Positions 1 to 10,843 of a DNA stretch of 64,000 nucleotides are shown piece after piece. The notes beneath the pieces were generated by a model, which saw nothing but the letters and a program-made list of their open reading frames with translations, had not been told where the DNA came from and did no database searches. The position numbers and the translations under genes are program-made. How positions within the stretch are numbered: position 1 is the stretch's first letter; each line of letters starts with the position of its first letter. The stretch is from positions 24,445,526 to 24,509,525 of the forward strand of contig OX411545.1 in NCBI GenBank assembly GCA_948146395.1, in the 5' to 3' direction. This DNA is from Fragum whitleyi (Eukaryota; Mollusca; Bivalvia; Cardiida; Cardiidae).

Positions 1-53
1 TTCTTTTTTAAAGAGGGTGAATCTGGACCGATACTTTGAAATCGGAATATGGA

Positions 54-224
54 TTAACTTGCCAGAGGTCCAATAGATAATGCTACATCATTAACAAGAG
101 CAATTCCTACGGATGCATCGCTCGGCTTCAAGTGTTGGATAATGCAACTCGAAAAAGGGGCAAATCTCTTACAAAATTCTCCGAATTCACATATCGCGAT
201 TTTCTTTTTTATAACCAAATGAAT
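54..224 (-). CDS. Short open frame, possible terminal exon, unrecognised
   Basis: The minus strand is open from just after a TGA at 225-227 down to a TAA at 54-56, about 56 codons. It has no good start codon, so it would have to be a downstream exon. It lies downstream of the exon at 1816-1866 on the same strand and could be its 3' end, but it does not resemble the terminal exon at 4617-4790. No family recognised and no convincing acceptor seen. It may be chance. Confidence 0.15.
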   Translation of the reverse strand: MHLVIKKKIAICEFGEFCKRFAPFSSCIIQHLKPSDASVGIALVNDVALSIGPLAS

Positions 225-288
225 TCATAAAAATGTTCTCTTTATCTTTTGAAAAGTTATAATGGCAAAAATAATAATTAAGGAAACA

Positions 289-318
289 AACACACACACA
301 TACACACACACACACACA
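289..318. repeat. (CA)n microsatellite
   Basis: An almost pure CA dinucleotide run with one TA interruption. Confidence 0.9.
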
Positions 319-1815
319 TAAGCAAACCGTCGATGAAAAAGAAATTGCCCCCCTTTTCAAAGAACAAATTTGTCTTTCATCCTTTCATCTACATAATGAA
401 TATCTGTACCGCAATGATAATAAAATAAAACTCTGTGATTCTCGCATAGCTTCCTCCTAAGTAATTGTTAAGAACGCAATAAAACTAAACACCATATTTT
501 CTTTGGTGTGTGAGTAACACATCGTAAATTCAGCTTATATAAGATGGATTTACGATGTTTGGGACGCACACCAAGCAGATCCAATGTAGAATGAAAATCA
601 TATTCATTGGTAAATTGGCATTGATAAGTTTTTAAAGATAATCGCAAATTTCAAAAATTCCTATTTTAATCTACTTCACCTTTGCTCTTTGCTTCGACAC
701 CAAATCATGAAACGTTATACCCCCTTCAACCTATTTTGATTCAGTTTTCCTAATCCTATTCAAGAGAGCAGACAGTAAGGGCTTAGTTCAGACTGCACGT
801 CTGTGCAGGATGATCTTAGTCTACACTGTCGACAAAAGCTTTGTATGCAAAGGAACATGTCTACTTTAATATTATAGGACGAAATCAAAATACCTTGGTA
901 TTTACGTTATTACCCCTTACTTAATTTGGAAGGGAAAGTCCTTTCTCTGTGGATTTCTTTTTTTAAAATAAAGAATCTACAAAGTTATGCTGTAAAGTCA
1001 CGAGATCTTTGTATTATAATGAAATGGAAAGAATGGAGAAAAAATAATCATCTAGGGAACATATTATACAACAAATTATTTGTTTTTTAAAACAATTAAA
1101 CAAAGAGTCATTGCACACGTTTCTTTTTAATAATATCATAGTTAGGCGACCATGACATCGTTGCTACAGCTTGAAAAAAGCTAAAGCTACGAGGTTTCGA
1201 TTGACCGACGATCATATGAAAGTGCGTTAATTGAAATTCTAAATATGCTGTTTCTTGCCTTTCAATCTTTGAAGTATCAGACAACAAGATTTAGAACGTC
1301 GTTGTAGAAGAAAAAACGAAACGTGTTTATAAATAAACTAAATGAGAAAAAGTATCCCAATTATAAAAAAATATAAATAATAAAAAAATAAGAACTCCAT
1401 GTAAGGATGCAAATGCTGAGCTGCAGGTAATCGAAAATGAAATAATGATGAAAAAAACTCTAGTCGATAATGATAACGTAAATGACAAAATGATGTAAGA
1501 GTAATCCGACTTAATAGTGTCGATAGTGACGGTTTTTGTGATATTCAACATACGCATATACAAAATTTCGAGGAAGTATCCGTGGTAAATATAAAATTTC
1601 GACCGTGGATAAACCTTGTAACACCAACACCAAAAAATCTACAACGCCAACAACCTCAACGAAGCGAATGTGACAACAAAGCTCGGCGTTTATGCCTAAA
1701 AGATCGAGCTACAATGTTGACACCATTATATGATATATGTTTCAAAAGTGTCCGTGGAGATTTTAAGTACTACATGTATATAACTACGATTTTAGATTAA
1801 AATAGAAGCACGTAC
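319..1815. other. AT-rich non-coding stretch
   Basis: No gene recognised. It contains a fam-L remnant near 745-890. The open frames here (for example 1327-1563 minus and 1582-1800 plus) have no recognisable domain or codon pattern and look like chance. On the minus strand this would be intron of the gene beginning at 1866. Confidence 0.5.
745..890. repeat. fam-L repeat remnant
   Basis: Shares 'cagactgcac..tgtgcaggatgatcttagtctacactg' type sequence, with differences, with 2100-2180 and the core of the complete element at 53739-53938. The inverted ends are eroded. Confidence 0.4.
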
Positions 1816-1866
1816 CCTGGGTTCATCATAATCTCGGCTGCTTAATCTGGTATACGCGTGGGCCAT
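1816..1866 (-). CDS. First coding exon of a small gene, paralogue of 6602-6655
   Basis: On the minus strand an ATG at 1864-1866 opens 17 codons, MAHAYTRLSSRDYDEPR, ending at a donor AGG|GTACGT in phase 0. The exon at 6602-6655 has the same plan: M-A-H, an Arg at residue 7, then [E/D]-Y-D-[D/E]-P, and a phase-0 GTAC donor. Two exons with matching peptide pattern, phase and donor on the same strand 4.8 kb apart suggest a tandem duplication. The product is unrecognised; no signal peptide or domain is visible in so short a piece. The rest of the gene would lie below 1816 and was not securely found. Chance is possible, but the paired agreement argues against it. Confidence 0.45.
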
Positions 1867-2059
1867 CGTTGTAATTTTCAAACAGTATAAATCCTTCAAG
1901 CTTTTGTCTATCACAGACGGTTATTAATTATGCACGAATCTTGCGAAGCAGACGACAAAATCCTTTCCAAAATCCTGATGTCAGCTATAGCGCGGAATTA
2001 TGGGGAATCGCGATAAACTACAGAACTGCAAATACCTAAAGTGACGGAATTTTATTTTT

Positions 2060-2200
2060 CCTTACCCTTCTGCAAAATATTTCAGAATAATCCTACCTTA
2101 GCAGGCAGTATAGAAAAAGATAAGACTGCATAAATGCAGGTTGATCTTTGTCTACACTGCATGTTCGTTAACCTATTGTCTAGAATAAGGGTTAAAACAT
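2060..2200. mobile_element. fam-L MITE copy, degenerate
   Basis: The left side begins near 'ttacccttctgcaaaat' and the right side ends near 'aataagggttaaaa', echoing the inverted TTAACCC ends of the copy at 53739-53938. The core 'gactgcataaatgcaggttgatctttgtctacactg' is shared with some differences. Confidence 0.45.
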
Positions 2201-2879
2201 AATCCAATTAAAACGTAAACCTGCGGTACCTGTACTAATTCTGGCCTAACACAGTCGACCAAATTAATGTTTTCGTGTTTTTCGAATTCTTGATGAACAG
2301 ATGTTTTTTCGATCAACAAATATCCAAAGGGGATAACATCTATAGGCTATTTTCATAACATTTCCAACTGTTCACGTCCCTCAGTCATAAAATCAGCTGA
2401 AACGTCGTGGGAAATGAGAAAGTATTATTTTTATTTCACAATAGTTCCATACAAAAATTTCACGCAGTATTTTTTTTACTTTAAAGCTAGTATGAAGTAA
2501 GACCTTTATCTGAAAGAAAATTTTGAAATTGACTCTATTCATAAATGATACCGACTAATAACAAAGACTATATGAATAAAAGTATAATACTAAAGAAAAT
2601 TTTATGTATATTAAATCACCTTATTTCAAATTTTTACCTGGAATGAAAGTTACGAAAATTTCCTCTGATTATAAAAATATGTTCATTTGGCAAAATGTTT
2701 GTTCTAAATGGAAATGTTCCTTTCAAACTGAAGAAACGAAACAGTGGTTTTAAACTTATAAGGGAAAATGAAATCAACGGATAACACGGGACGCAAGTGA
2801 GGCGACCTTTTTTGAAAAACCGACAAAATTTATCTTATTTTGCTATTAAAGCTTTGCTTTTGTTTTACTTTCAGAATCC
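2201..2879. other. AT-rich intergenic stretch, nothing recognised
   Basis: No exon-like frame, repeat family or RNA gene seen. Confidence 0.5.
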
Positions 2880-3015
2880 TGGTTTGCTCTAAATAACCAT
2901 CCTTACCCAATCGGGAACCCTCGGCGATTCTACGGAATAGACCTCGGGAATAATACGGGCGCTGCCATACGTCATTTCAAACGTGGGTTTATATGACGTA
3001 ACAAACATCAACGAT
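2880..3015 (-). repeat. fam-K repeat fragment
   Basis: Reverse complement matches 53560-53680 closely (gacgtcatataaacccacg, ATTATTCCCGA, ccgagggttcccgatt) and 57710-57805 more weakly. An open frame across it (2889-3071) partly persists in the 53.6 kb copy but not at 57.7 kb, so I read it as repeat rather than gene. Confidence 0.6.
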
Positions 3016-3226
3016 CCTTCTAAGGATGACGATGCATAAAACGAAATCAAGGAAAGACTAAAATAGGCCATATTATAATTTGATAAAAAACGCAGTATTT
3101 TACTTCGTTTTTTAAATCAAATTTTAATATGCCCGAAATTTCTGGACATATGATCGGAAAGAATTAACAAATTGTGATTTTCTTCACGCGTATTAATTAT
3201 TCGAAGTACCACCAGAAACCGAATTA

Positions 3227-4399
3227 CAGTGGTCTCGCGATATCTCGAACACACACGGGACTGATCAATTTGCTCGAGTCATCGCATGATTCGAGTTAAT
3301 GCCAGTACGCAAAACTGTCCTCTACGAAGACGGTTCACTGCGTTTTAAACTTACCTTTGAATATTTTGCCTTCAAAATATGTATTACCTATGTAAAATAC
3401 TCATAGAGGAATAGTTTTTTTTAAGTAACAATGATTTTATGATATAAATCGATTTGTTAAGTTGGTCAAATTGTAAGCGTTGAAATCAGAAAAAAACCAA
3501 AAAGGTCGATTTAGGCGTCGGCGTCAATGTTAGCGGTGACTTTTCTCTGTTTATTTATCAATATTTAATGATAGGCATTATAACATGCATATTCTTTATT
3601 CCTTACAATATTTTCGTAGCTATCGCTTCTTAATGACAAAATTTTAGACGTTTCATCAATCAGAAGAAAGGCGAAGTTGCACACCCTTCCTTCTTTTCTC
3701 CCAATGTTTTCTTTTGAGCAAACTTCCTGCAGGATGATTAAAAATCAATGCTTTTTTCTTTAACCACGTTTTGTGCCGGACGCTATCGAAGGATGACCGA
3801 AACATTGGTAGTACTACAGCTGAAAGTGTAGTTATGATGTTTCGGTGGACAATCGTCAATATCTTTCGCAATAAAGGTGAATAATTTGCTGAATTACTCA
3901 CGAGGATTATTTTCGAAAGACTTTCAAAATGATGATGATGATTCGACAAAAATGCCTATTTGTTTTATTGTTGTTTCAAAGTCTCAAAATTATTTTCTGA
4001 TCATTAAATTTTCTGTCATTTACACCCTGAAACTGAATAAGTGTAACTGTGGCTTACAAAAAAGGTGTGAAGACAAGTTGTCTGACTAGTCAAAACCCCG
4101 TGAAAAAGGCCTGAAGGTATTCTTGACGATGGACCGAAAAAACAGTTACGCACTGTCAGTTTATTTTGTTGCAAAACAATAGATGTAAGAAAGGTGCGAA
4201 CCCCTTTGCTCGAGTAAATGCAGTAAACTTTTACCACGGGACTGAGATTGCTGCTCGAGCGATCGAACTATCGCGCGTTCGAGTTAGTGCAGTAATAACC
4301 AACAAGAAAAAAGAGTAAGACGCGTTGGGACCGGAAGGCGAGCTCGAGATTACGCATGAATTCGAGATTTCGCCCTCTCGAGGTAACGCGAGACCACTG
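3227..4399. mobile_element. Pogo/Tigger-like element, non-autonomous, 1.17 kb
   Basis: The left end reads TA|CAGTGGTCTCGCGATATCTC and the right end is its inverted copy, ..GAGACCACTG|TA. CAGT-type ends with TA target duplications are typical of Tc1/mariner, and the TCTCG-rich terminus resembles pogo/Tigger elements. Further imperfect inverted segments (tcgag-rich) occur inside both ends. No transposase-like frame is visible; the short frames inside (3656-3949, 3877-4089) have no DDE-type motif I can see. It sits 50 bp beyond the AATAAA signal of the neighbouring small gene. Confidence 0.7.
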
Positions 4400-4451
4400 T
4401 ACCTAAAAAATGACCTAAAATTTTTACACTTGCGTCCGATGTATTTTTCAG

Positions 4452-4457
4452 TTTATT
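4452..4457 (-). promoter_or_regulatory. Polyadenylation signal AATAAA
   Basis: Canonical hexamer on the minus strand, about 160 nt past the stop codon of the terminal exon at 4617-4790. The spacing suits a short 3' UTR. Confidence 0.5.
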
Positions 4458-4616
4458 GAAAAGTCCGGACGATGTTCTGAACGCATCCTTATCGTCACTG
4501 ATCCCGTACCCAAAGAGCCACGACCATCAACGGATACGGAAACTCTTTATGAGGGAAGTCCATGACCATGCACGTCTAACAATGGCGACTTGAAGAGAAT
4601 GAATTGTCCACAGACT

Positions 4617-4790
4617 TTAATTCAGTTCACCACGACTTGAAGATTCAATGGACTCCAACAAATCCTGATCAAGCCAAAAAGGTTCTGTGGTTGTAGCAGA
4701 CAACACTCGACCGGTCGGTTCAAATCTCATTTTAATAGCATCGGAAAGCTTATTAGCGGCCATGGAAGCAGTTCTTGATCTATCTTGAAT
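4617..4790 (-). CDS. Terminal coding exon of a small gene, product unknown
   Basis: The minus strand is open for 57 codons before TAA (4617-4619). The peptide has balanced composition unlike the surrounding AT-rich frames; it contains MAANKLSDAIKMRFEPTGRV near residues 10-29, then TTTEPFWLDQDLLESIESS, and ends in RGELN. The in-frame TAG just upstream lies inside a possible acceptor (gattag|ATT), giving phase 0, which matches the phase-0 donor at 6602. Joined to 6602-6655 this would make about 75 residues, unless a middle exon was missed. An AATAAA follows at 4452-4457. No signal peptide or membrane segment. No family recognised. The polypyrimidine tract is weak, so the exact acceptor is uncertain. 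Confidence 0.5.
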   Translation of the reverse strand: MQDRSRTASMAANKLSDAIKMRFEPTGRVLSATTTEPFWLDQDLLESIESSSRGELN

Positions 4791-5086
4791 CTAATCGAAT
4801 AACCCATGCAAGCAATTGTATAGTTTAATTAACTTATATTATGTGTCTTTTCCCTAAAATCTAAGTAAGTCCCCTCACTCCGAGTTCCATGTATTCATAA
4901 TTATTGTCCTTATTACATTTAAAGCACTGTTCCGCTTTAGTGGCTCGTTGGTCCATTATTGTTTTCACACAAAATTAAAGTCAAATGAACATATTTTCAG
5001 AATCAGTATAAGACTTCTGGAATTATATTTCGGGGTAAAGATTACCAACAATATGACAAGTGGTGCGTATCAAATTTTGAGTAGTA
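4791..5086. other. Intron of the 4.6-6.7 kb gene, near side
   Basis: AT-rich; no middle exon recognised on the minus strand. Confidence 0.35.
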
Positions 5087-6106
5087 CAGTAAAACTTGTG
5101 TTAAGCGACCACTTAGGGGACCACTAAAAAGTAGTCGTTTATGGAAATGGTCGCTTTATGAAAAAATACCATGATAAATGTGACAGGCCAGTTTGATAGC
5201 ATTTATCGATGGTCGGTCAAGTCGTACTGAATCTTATGATGTTCGAACCCATTAGAATCGTCTAATTGAGACGATTCTAATGGGCTTCAACAACATAAGA
5301 TTCAATGATTCGTTTTCGTTGTGAATGTCATCTTTTTCAGAGATTTTGCTTACGGTGAAGGGACTTTATATGATGGTCATGTAATAAAATTGGTCGCTTA
5401 ATGGACGTGGTCGCTCGAGCAATATCGACTGTATATAACACCTATTTTCCGAAAAGTGATCGTCGTTACGCTTGTAATTGGTAAAGCGTGAGATGCATGG
5501 ATGAGAGTTTAAGCTAAAGATATTTGCCTATTTGATTTACATTTTATTTGATTTATCATGGAGAAAAGGGCCTATTATTCCATAATAAATTCGGACGAGA
5601 GCATGAAAAAGAAACCAAGACTTTGTAGAATAAAGATCAGGGTCAATGTAACCAGCAAAGACACTTTTCCTTTCAGTTAGAATGTCGACGACAGCCTATG
5701 AAACTATTTTGAATTCGCTTATTCCACGTATGTCTGAGAAAAAGCAATTGTGTTTAAGATATTTTTCGGTATGAAATGAGACACACACCATGAAAGTACA
5801 GTCGATACAACGACCATCATAAAAAGTCCCCTCACTGTAAGCAGAATCTCTGAAAAAGAGGACATTCACAACGAAAAATTGGTTATCATTGAATCTTATG
5901 TTGTTGGAGCCCATTAGAATCGTCTTTATTAGACGATTCTAATGGGTTCCAACATCATAAGATACAGTACGACTTGACCGACCATCGATAAATGCTATCA
6001 AACTGGCCTGTCACATTTATCATGGTATATTTTATTAAGCGACCATTCCCATAAACGACCACTTTTTGGTGGTCCCCTAAGTGGTCGCTTAACACAAGTT
6101 TTACTG
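5087..6106. mobile_element. Pogo-like foldback element, 1.02 kb, ~296-bp inverted arms
   Basis: Ends are TA|CAGTAAAACTTGTGTTAAGC and the exact inverse, followed by TA. The inverted arms run about 5087-5382 and 5811-6106 and match with only scattered differences, leaving a loop of about 430 bp. Each arm contains its own palindrome (5228-5304 and about 5889-5964) centred on GAATCGTCT..AGACGATTC, so the element can fold at two scales. No transposase frame. It lies in what I infer to be the intron between exons 6602-6655 and 4617-4790. The termini resemble the 161-bp element at 34456-34616. Confidence 0.8.
5228..5304. repeat. 77-bp palindrome with GAATCGTCT core
   Basis: Inverted halves TGAATCTTATG..AGAATCGTCT and AGACGATTCT..CATAAGATTCA around a short spacer. 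The same core recurs at 5889-5964, 36478-36530, 45700-45740 and 56820-56862. Confidence 0.75.
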
Positions 6107-6601
6107 TATTGAATACTTAAAGTTAGATCCAGAATAATAGCATGATCTCAGACTGTTTTATTTCCAGAGAGAATGACAAAGTATTGAAGACGGTTTATTC
6201 ATATCACTTTGGACACAATGGTCAATGATATATTTTAAACGACTGTAAACGGCTACAAAGACGAAGGAAATCATTACTGACTTAGGTTATTCCAGATTGA
6301 ACAAAACAGTTATGGAGCAGATTGAAATATAGGGTACATATACACTTTTTGAATTCGGTCTTAATTACCACAATCAATTGAAATAATTAAGATAGAGGTA
6401 AATGTAGATGTATTATTCATCGCTCCCTGACCAATCCTTAGATTCATTGAAATGGTCTTGTTGATGTTGGAATCCTCATTCGATAAATAATTTTGGTCTA
6501 TAAGTAGTAAGATTTGAAATGAAGAGCCACATGCATGAGTCTTGTATGGGATTAAATTAAATTATTACAACAAGTTGATATAACCAAAAGTTAAGGTGTA
6601 C
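6107..6601. other. Intron of the 4.6-6.7 kb gene, far side
   Basis: AT-rich; no exon or repeat recognised. Confidence 0.35.
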
Positions 6602-6655
6602 CTGCGGGGGATCGTCATATTCCACCGTCGGCGTTCTTATGAATTTATGCGCCAT
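6602..6655 (-). CDS. First coding exon of a small gene, product unknown
   Basis: ATG at 6653-6655 with A at -3 and G at +4, a good animal start context. It reads MAHKFIRTPTVEYDDPPQ (18 codons) and ends at CAG|GTACAC, a phase-0 donor. The exon at 1816-1866 shows the same M-A-H..[E/D]YD[D/E]P pattern and phase. The likely partner is the terminal exon at 4617-4790, with the 1.02 kb foldback element in the intron between. The function is unknown; the N terminus is not a signal peptide. Confidence 0.5.
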
Positions 6656-7119
6656 ATTTGCAGCAGATTTGATTCACAAAATTAATCCGAATCTTTTGAT
6701 CACACTTTAAAGAAGTGTTCCCGGAACACCGGTTACAAAGAAATACTTCTCGCAAAGTTAGTTAGTTAGGAAAAATATGAGAATTTGACGGGAATCACAG
6801 ACATGCAGGTTTACGATTTGACACGTGTATTTGTCATTGACGTACCATAAACTTGTAACATCCAGGAATTTACTTTGATCTAAACAATTCTATTAATTAC
6901 GGTGAGATAGCTTACCAATTACCATGCAAGAATTAGACCATTGTAGCATCAATTTATCCTGAAATGAATTTTGGACATAAAAAATAAGATTGAACGTGAA
7001 AACACTGATGATAGCCATATACGTAAATTGATACGTAAAATGAAAGAAAGGGCTACATGCACCTAATATGTATAGGATAAGATGAATCCATTTGGCATAG
7101 AGGATTTTGAATGACTTGC
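6656..7119. other. Upstream region of the small gene
   Basis: Contains 5' flanking sequence of the exon at 6602-6655. A minus-strand open frame at 6893-7150 has hydrophobic runs, but it starts inside the fam-J repeat and is probably not a gene. No clear TATA box. Confidence 0.3.
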
Positions 7120-7420
7120 CATTGAATACTGAATTTTTTAAACGAGTCATCTACAAACATAAAAAAAACGAGGCTGCGCCGAGTTTTTAGCTGTATTAGA
7201 TGACGATTTGAACAAAAACTGTATCATATGGACACAAATTTTAATTTCTATTTATAAAATGACGCGAATTTTTGTGAAAAATAGTCAAAATTCTTGAAAT
7301 TCTTGAAATTCGACATTTCAATTTTCCGCGAAACTTATAACGCTGTTTAAAATTTACGTCACAATATATACATTATGACGTCAGTTTCGCAGTAACAAAA
7401 AAGTGTTGCAATTCGCCCTG
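7120..7420 (+). repeat. fam-J interspersed repeat
   Basis: Shares the rare block aaacgaggctgcgccgag, the adjoining gagtcatctac and a near-palindromic tgacgtcaxaatatatattatgacgtca-like block with copies at 20230-20480 and 55070-55350 (both reversed). Confidence 0.65.
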
Positions 7421-7515
7421 ATCTCATTTGCATAGTCATTCCGCTAGGAAATAACACACGTGAAATATCAAAAATATTAAACTGGTTTATTTCACTCACG
7501 CGACGTAGGTCATAT

Positions 7516-7524
7516 TATAAATTT
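7516..7524. repeat. Left 9-bp target duplication, TATAAATTT
   Basis: Identical to 18308-18316. Both copies abut the inverted ends of the 7525-18307 element exactly. AT-rich, so chance cannot be wholly excluded. Confidence 0.65.
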
Positions 7525-7525
7525 A

Positions 7526-10120
7526 GGTCCGTGAAGTTGGCAGCCTAGCAGCCTAGCAGCCTAGCAGAGTGAAGTTGGCAGCCTAGCAGCCTAGCAGCCT
7601 AGCAGACTGAATTTTTTTTATCAAATTTATTGATATATAACACTAGTATTAAACACTAGAAGTCACGTCAAACCGAAAACACTGAAATTCTAGTGAATAT
7701 AGAACTGTTCCGGATAAATCACGTTATTCAACTTTTCCGACAAAAATGTCCCGAAAATTGCCCGCAACATATCAATCTCGCCCTAACAAATATAAGAACT
7801 TTAATCTTTTGATAAAAAAACGATAGTGGTCGTTTGAGGATGCTACGCTGCTAGACTGCTGGAAATGTGAAGTTGGCAGTCTGGCAGCCTAGCAGCCTAG
7901 CAGCCTAGCAGAGTGAAGTTGGCAGCCTAGCAGCCTAGCAGCCTAGCAGACTAAAATTTTTTTTATCAAATTTATTGATATATAACCCTAGTATTAAACA
8001 CTAGAAGTCACTTCAAACCGTAAACACTGAAATTCTAGTGAATGTAGAACTGTTCCGGATATATCACGTTATTCAACTTTTCCGACCAAAATGTCCCGAA
8101 AATTGCCCGCAACATATCAATCTCGCCCTAACAAATATAAGAACTTTAATCTTTTGATAAAAAAACGATAATGGTCTTTTGAGGATGCTACGCTGCTAGA
8201 CTGCTGGAAATGTGAAGTTGGCAGTCTGGCAGCCTAGCAGCCTAGCAGCCTAGCAGAGTGAAGTTGGCAGCCTAGCAGCCTAGCAGCCTAGCAGACTAAA
8301 ATTTTTTTTATCAAATTTATTGATATATAACCCTAGTATTAAACACTAGAAGTCACCTCAAACCGTAAACACTGAAATTCTAGTGAATGTAGAACTGTTG
8401 CTGATAAATCACGTTATTCAACTTTTCCGACCAAAATGTCCCGAAAATTGCCCGCAACATATCAATCTCGCCCTAACAAATATAAGAACTTTAATCTTTT
8501 GATAAAAAAAACGATAGTGATAGTTTGAGGATGCTACGCTGCTAGACTGCTGGAAATGTGAAGTTGGCAGTCTGGCAGCCTAGCAGCCTAGCAGCCTAGC
8601 AGAGTGAAGTTGGCAGCCTAGCAGCCTGGCAGCCTAGCAGACTGAATTTTTTTTTATCAAATTTATTGATATATAACCCTAGTATTAAACACTAGAAGTC
8701 ACTTCAAACCGTAAACACTGAAATTCTAGTGAATGTAGAACTGTTCCGGATATATCACGTTATTCAACTTTTCCGACCAAAATGTCCCGAAAATTGCCCG
8801 CAACATATCAATCTCGCCCTAACAAATATAAGAAATTTAATCTTTTTATAAAAAAACGATAGTGGTCGTTTGAGGATGCTACGCTGCTAGACTGCTGAAA
8901 ATGTGAAGTTGGCAGTCTGGCAGCCTAGCAGCCTAGCAGCCTAGCAGAGTGAAGTTGGCAGCCTAGCAGCCTAGCAGCCTAGCAGACTGAAATTTTTTTT
9001 ATCAAATTTATTGATATATAACACTAGTATTAAACACTAGAAGTCACGTCAAACCGAAAACACTGAAAATCTAGTGAATATAGAACTGTTCCGGATAAAT
9101 CACGTTATTCAACTTTTCCGACCAAAATGTCCCGAAAATGGCCCGCAACATATCAATCTCGCCCTAACAAATATAAGAACTTTAATCTTTTGATAAAAAA
9201 ACGATAGTGGTCGTTTGAGGATGCTACGCTGCTAGACTGCTGGAAATGTGAAGTTGGCAGTCTGGCAGCCTAGCAGCCTAGCAGCCTAGCAGAGTGAAGT
9301 TGGCAGCCTAGCAGCCTAGCAGCCTAGCAGACTGAAATTTTTTTTATCAAATTTATTGATATATAACCCTAGTATTAAACACTAGAAGTCACTTCAAACC
9401 GTAAACACTAAAATTCTAGTGAATGTAGAACTGTTTCGGATATATCACGTTATTCAACTTTTCCGACCAAAATGTCCCGAAAATTGCCCGCAACATATCA
9501 ATATCGCCCTAACAAATATAAGAACTTTAATCTTTTGATAAAAAAACGATAGTGGTCGTTTGAGGATGCTACGCTGCTAGACTGCTGAAAATGTGAAGTT
9601 GGCAGTCTGGCAGCCTAGCAGCCTAGCAGAGTGAAGTTGGCAGCCTAGCAGCCTAGCAGCCTAGCAGACTGAATTTTTTTTATCAAATTTATTGATATAT
9701 AACACTAGTATTAAACACTAGAAGTCACGTCAAACCGAAAACACTGAAATTCTAGTGAATGTAGAACTGTTCCGGATATATCACGTTATTCAACTTTTCC
9801 GACCAAAATGTCCCGAAAATTGCCCGCAACATATAAATCTCGCACAAACAAATATGAGAACTTTAATCTTTTGAAAACAAAACAAAAAAAAAAAAAAAAA
9901 AAAAAAAACCGATAGTGATCATTTTGGGTTTCTACGCTGCTAGACTGCTGGAAATGTGAAGTTGGCAGTCTGGTAGCCTAGCAGCCTAGCAGAGTGAAGT
10001 TGGCAGCCTAGCAGCCTAGCAGCCTAGCAGACTGAAAAAACTTTTTATCAAAATTATTGATATCTGACACTAGTATTATACACAAGGTGTCACTTCAAAC
10101 CGTGAACACTGAAACTGTTC
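7526..10120 (+). repeat. Left arm: ~345-bp satellite, about 7 copies
   Basis: The start of 'tgtgaagttggcagtctgg' recurs at about 7866, 8211, 8557, 8902, 9247, 9592 and 9955, i.e. spacings of 345, 346, 345, 345, 345 and 363. Each monomer has two blocks of the octamer CCTAGCAG separated by agtgaagttgg, then an AT-rich body with the palindromic ctagtattaaacactag. The last unit is longer because of a poly-A insertion, and the sequence decays after about 10040. Confidence 0.92.
9884..9908. repeat. Poly-A tract, 25 bp, in the last left-arm monomer
   Basis: Pure A run, preceded by 'aaaacaaaac'. It accounts for the 363-bp spacing of this unit. Confidence 0.85.
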
Positions 10121-10273
10121 ATATTGAAAGCTGTCAGTACCTTCATTGGTTCAGAATAACAGTATGATCGCGAACGCTTCACTCTTAGATACGCTTCGCT
10201 TTGTTGTGGAGGGTATAATTTCTGATTAGTTGCAGATGCCTTTTTTCCTGAGCATTGGACAGGTCACAGGACT
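10112..10273 (+). repeat. 162-bp direct repeat, copy 1 (loop)
   Basis: Nearly identical to 10844-11006 (starts aaactgttcatattgaaagc, ends gacaggtcacaggact). Differences include 'ctgattagttgcag' against 'ctgatgcgcttgcag'. It begins where the left-arm satellite decays. Confidence 0.9.
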
Positions 10274-10363
10274 ATTGCGTAGGCGCCTCCTATTTTTTAT
10301 TTTTCGATTAGAAAGAATACAACGCTAGCGTTGTACTTGTCTTCTTATCACCTGCGAAGCGAA

Positions 10364-10456
10364 ATGTCGACGACTGGTCGCCAAAATCTGACGGAAAAGG
10401 ACAAAAAATATAGAAATATGAGAAAAAGAATAAAAAGAAGATGGTCGGGGGATTAA
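10364..10456 (+). CDS. Small basic open frame in the foldback loop
   Basis: Thirty codons starting MSTTGRQNLTEKDKKYRN and continuing MRKRIKRRWSGD before TAA. The Lys/Arg run resembles a DNA-binding basic region or nuclear signal, but no leucine zipper or other domain follows and no donor site is evident at its end. It lies between the two 162-bp direct repeats. It could be a remnant of a passenger or transposon gene, or chance. Confidence 0.2.
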   Translation: MSTTGRQNLTEKDKKYRNMRKRIKRRWSGD

Positions 10457-10843
10457 GTCGCTGACTAGATCGTTAAATTTCAATTTTTAGTTAAAGTTTA
10501 TCGACACGTCAACGATCTAAGAGAAATCCTATGTATCGTTGATTTGACACATTTGTAACAAACTCCTTGTAGAACGTTGCCGACTGCTTTTCGAAATAGG
10601 ACGGTGAGGCCCTCGCTACATCGAACAATCTGACGTACATGTATGATATCTGTTAAGAAAAGTATTTGTATTTGTGATATTAAATCATATCTAAAATATT
10701 ACCTTGTTTTATTCAAAATAGTTTTATTCGAATGAAATGATAATATAGATAAGATTTAGATGTAGTTGAGAAATTTGTATTACCTTGTAACGTGTCGTTT
10801 TGGAAAACGTTGACAGTAGGTAGGTTCAGGGCAACTTGCTAGA

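Noticed and set aside
2889..3071. 60-codon minus frame partly shared with 53.6 kb
   Set aside because: Shared sequence is the fam-K repeat; the third copy at 57.7 kb breaks the frame.
4452..4565. Plus-strand 37-codon frame after a good-looking acceptor (ttttcag), beginning FIEKSGRCSERI
   Set aside because: It is antisense to the 3' UTR and AATAAA of the minus-strand terminal exon at 4617-4790, which is better supported. Both cannot easily be right.
6893..7150. 85-codon minus frame with membrane-like hydrophobic runs
   Set aside because: Its start lies in the fam-J repeat and its hydrophobicity reflects T-rich codons; no supporting features.
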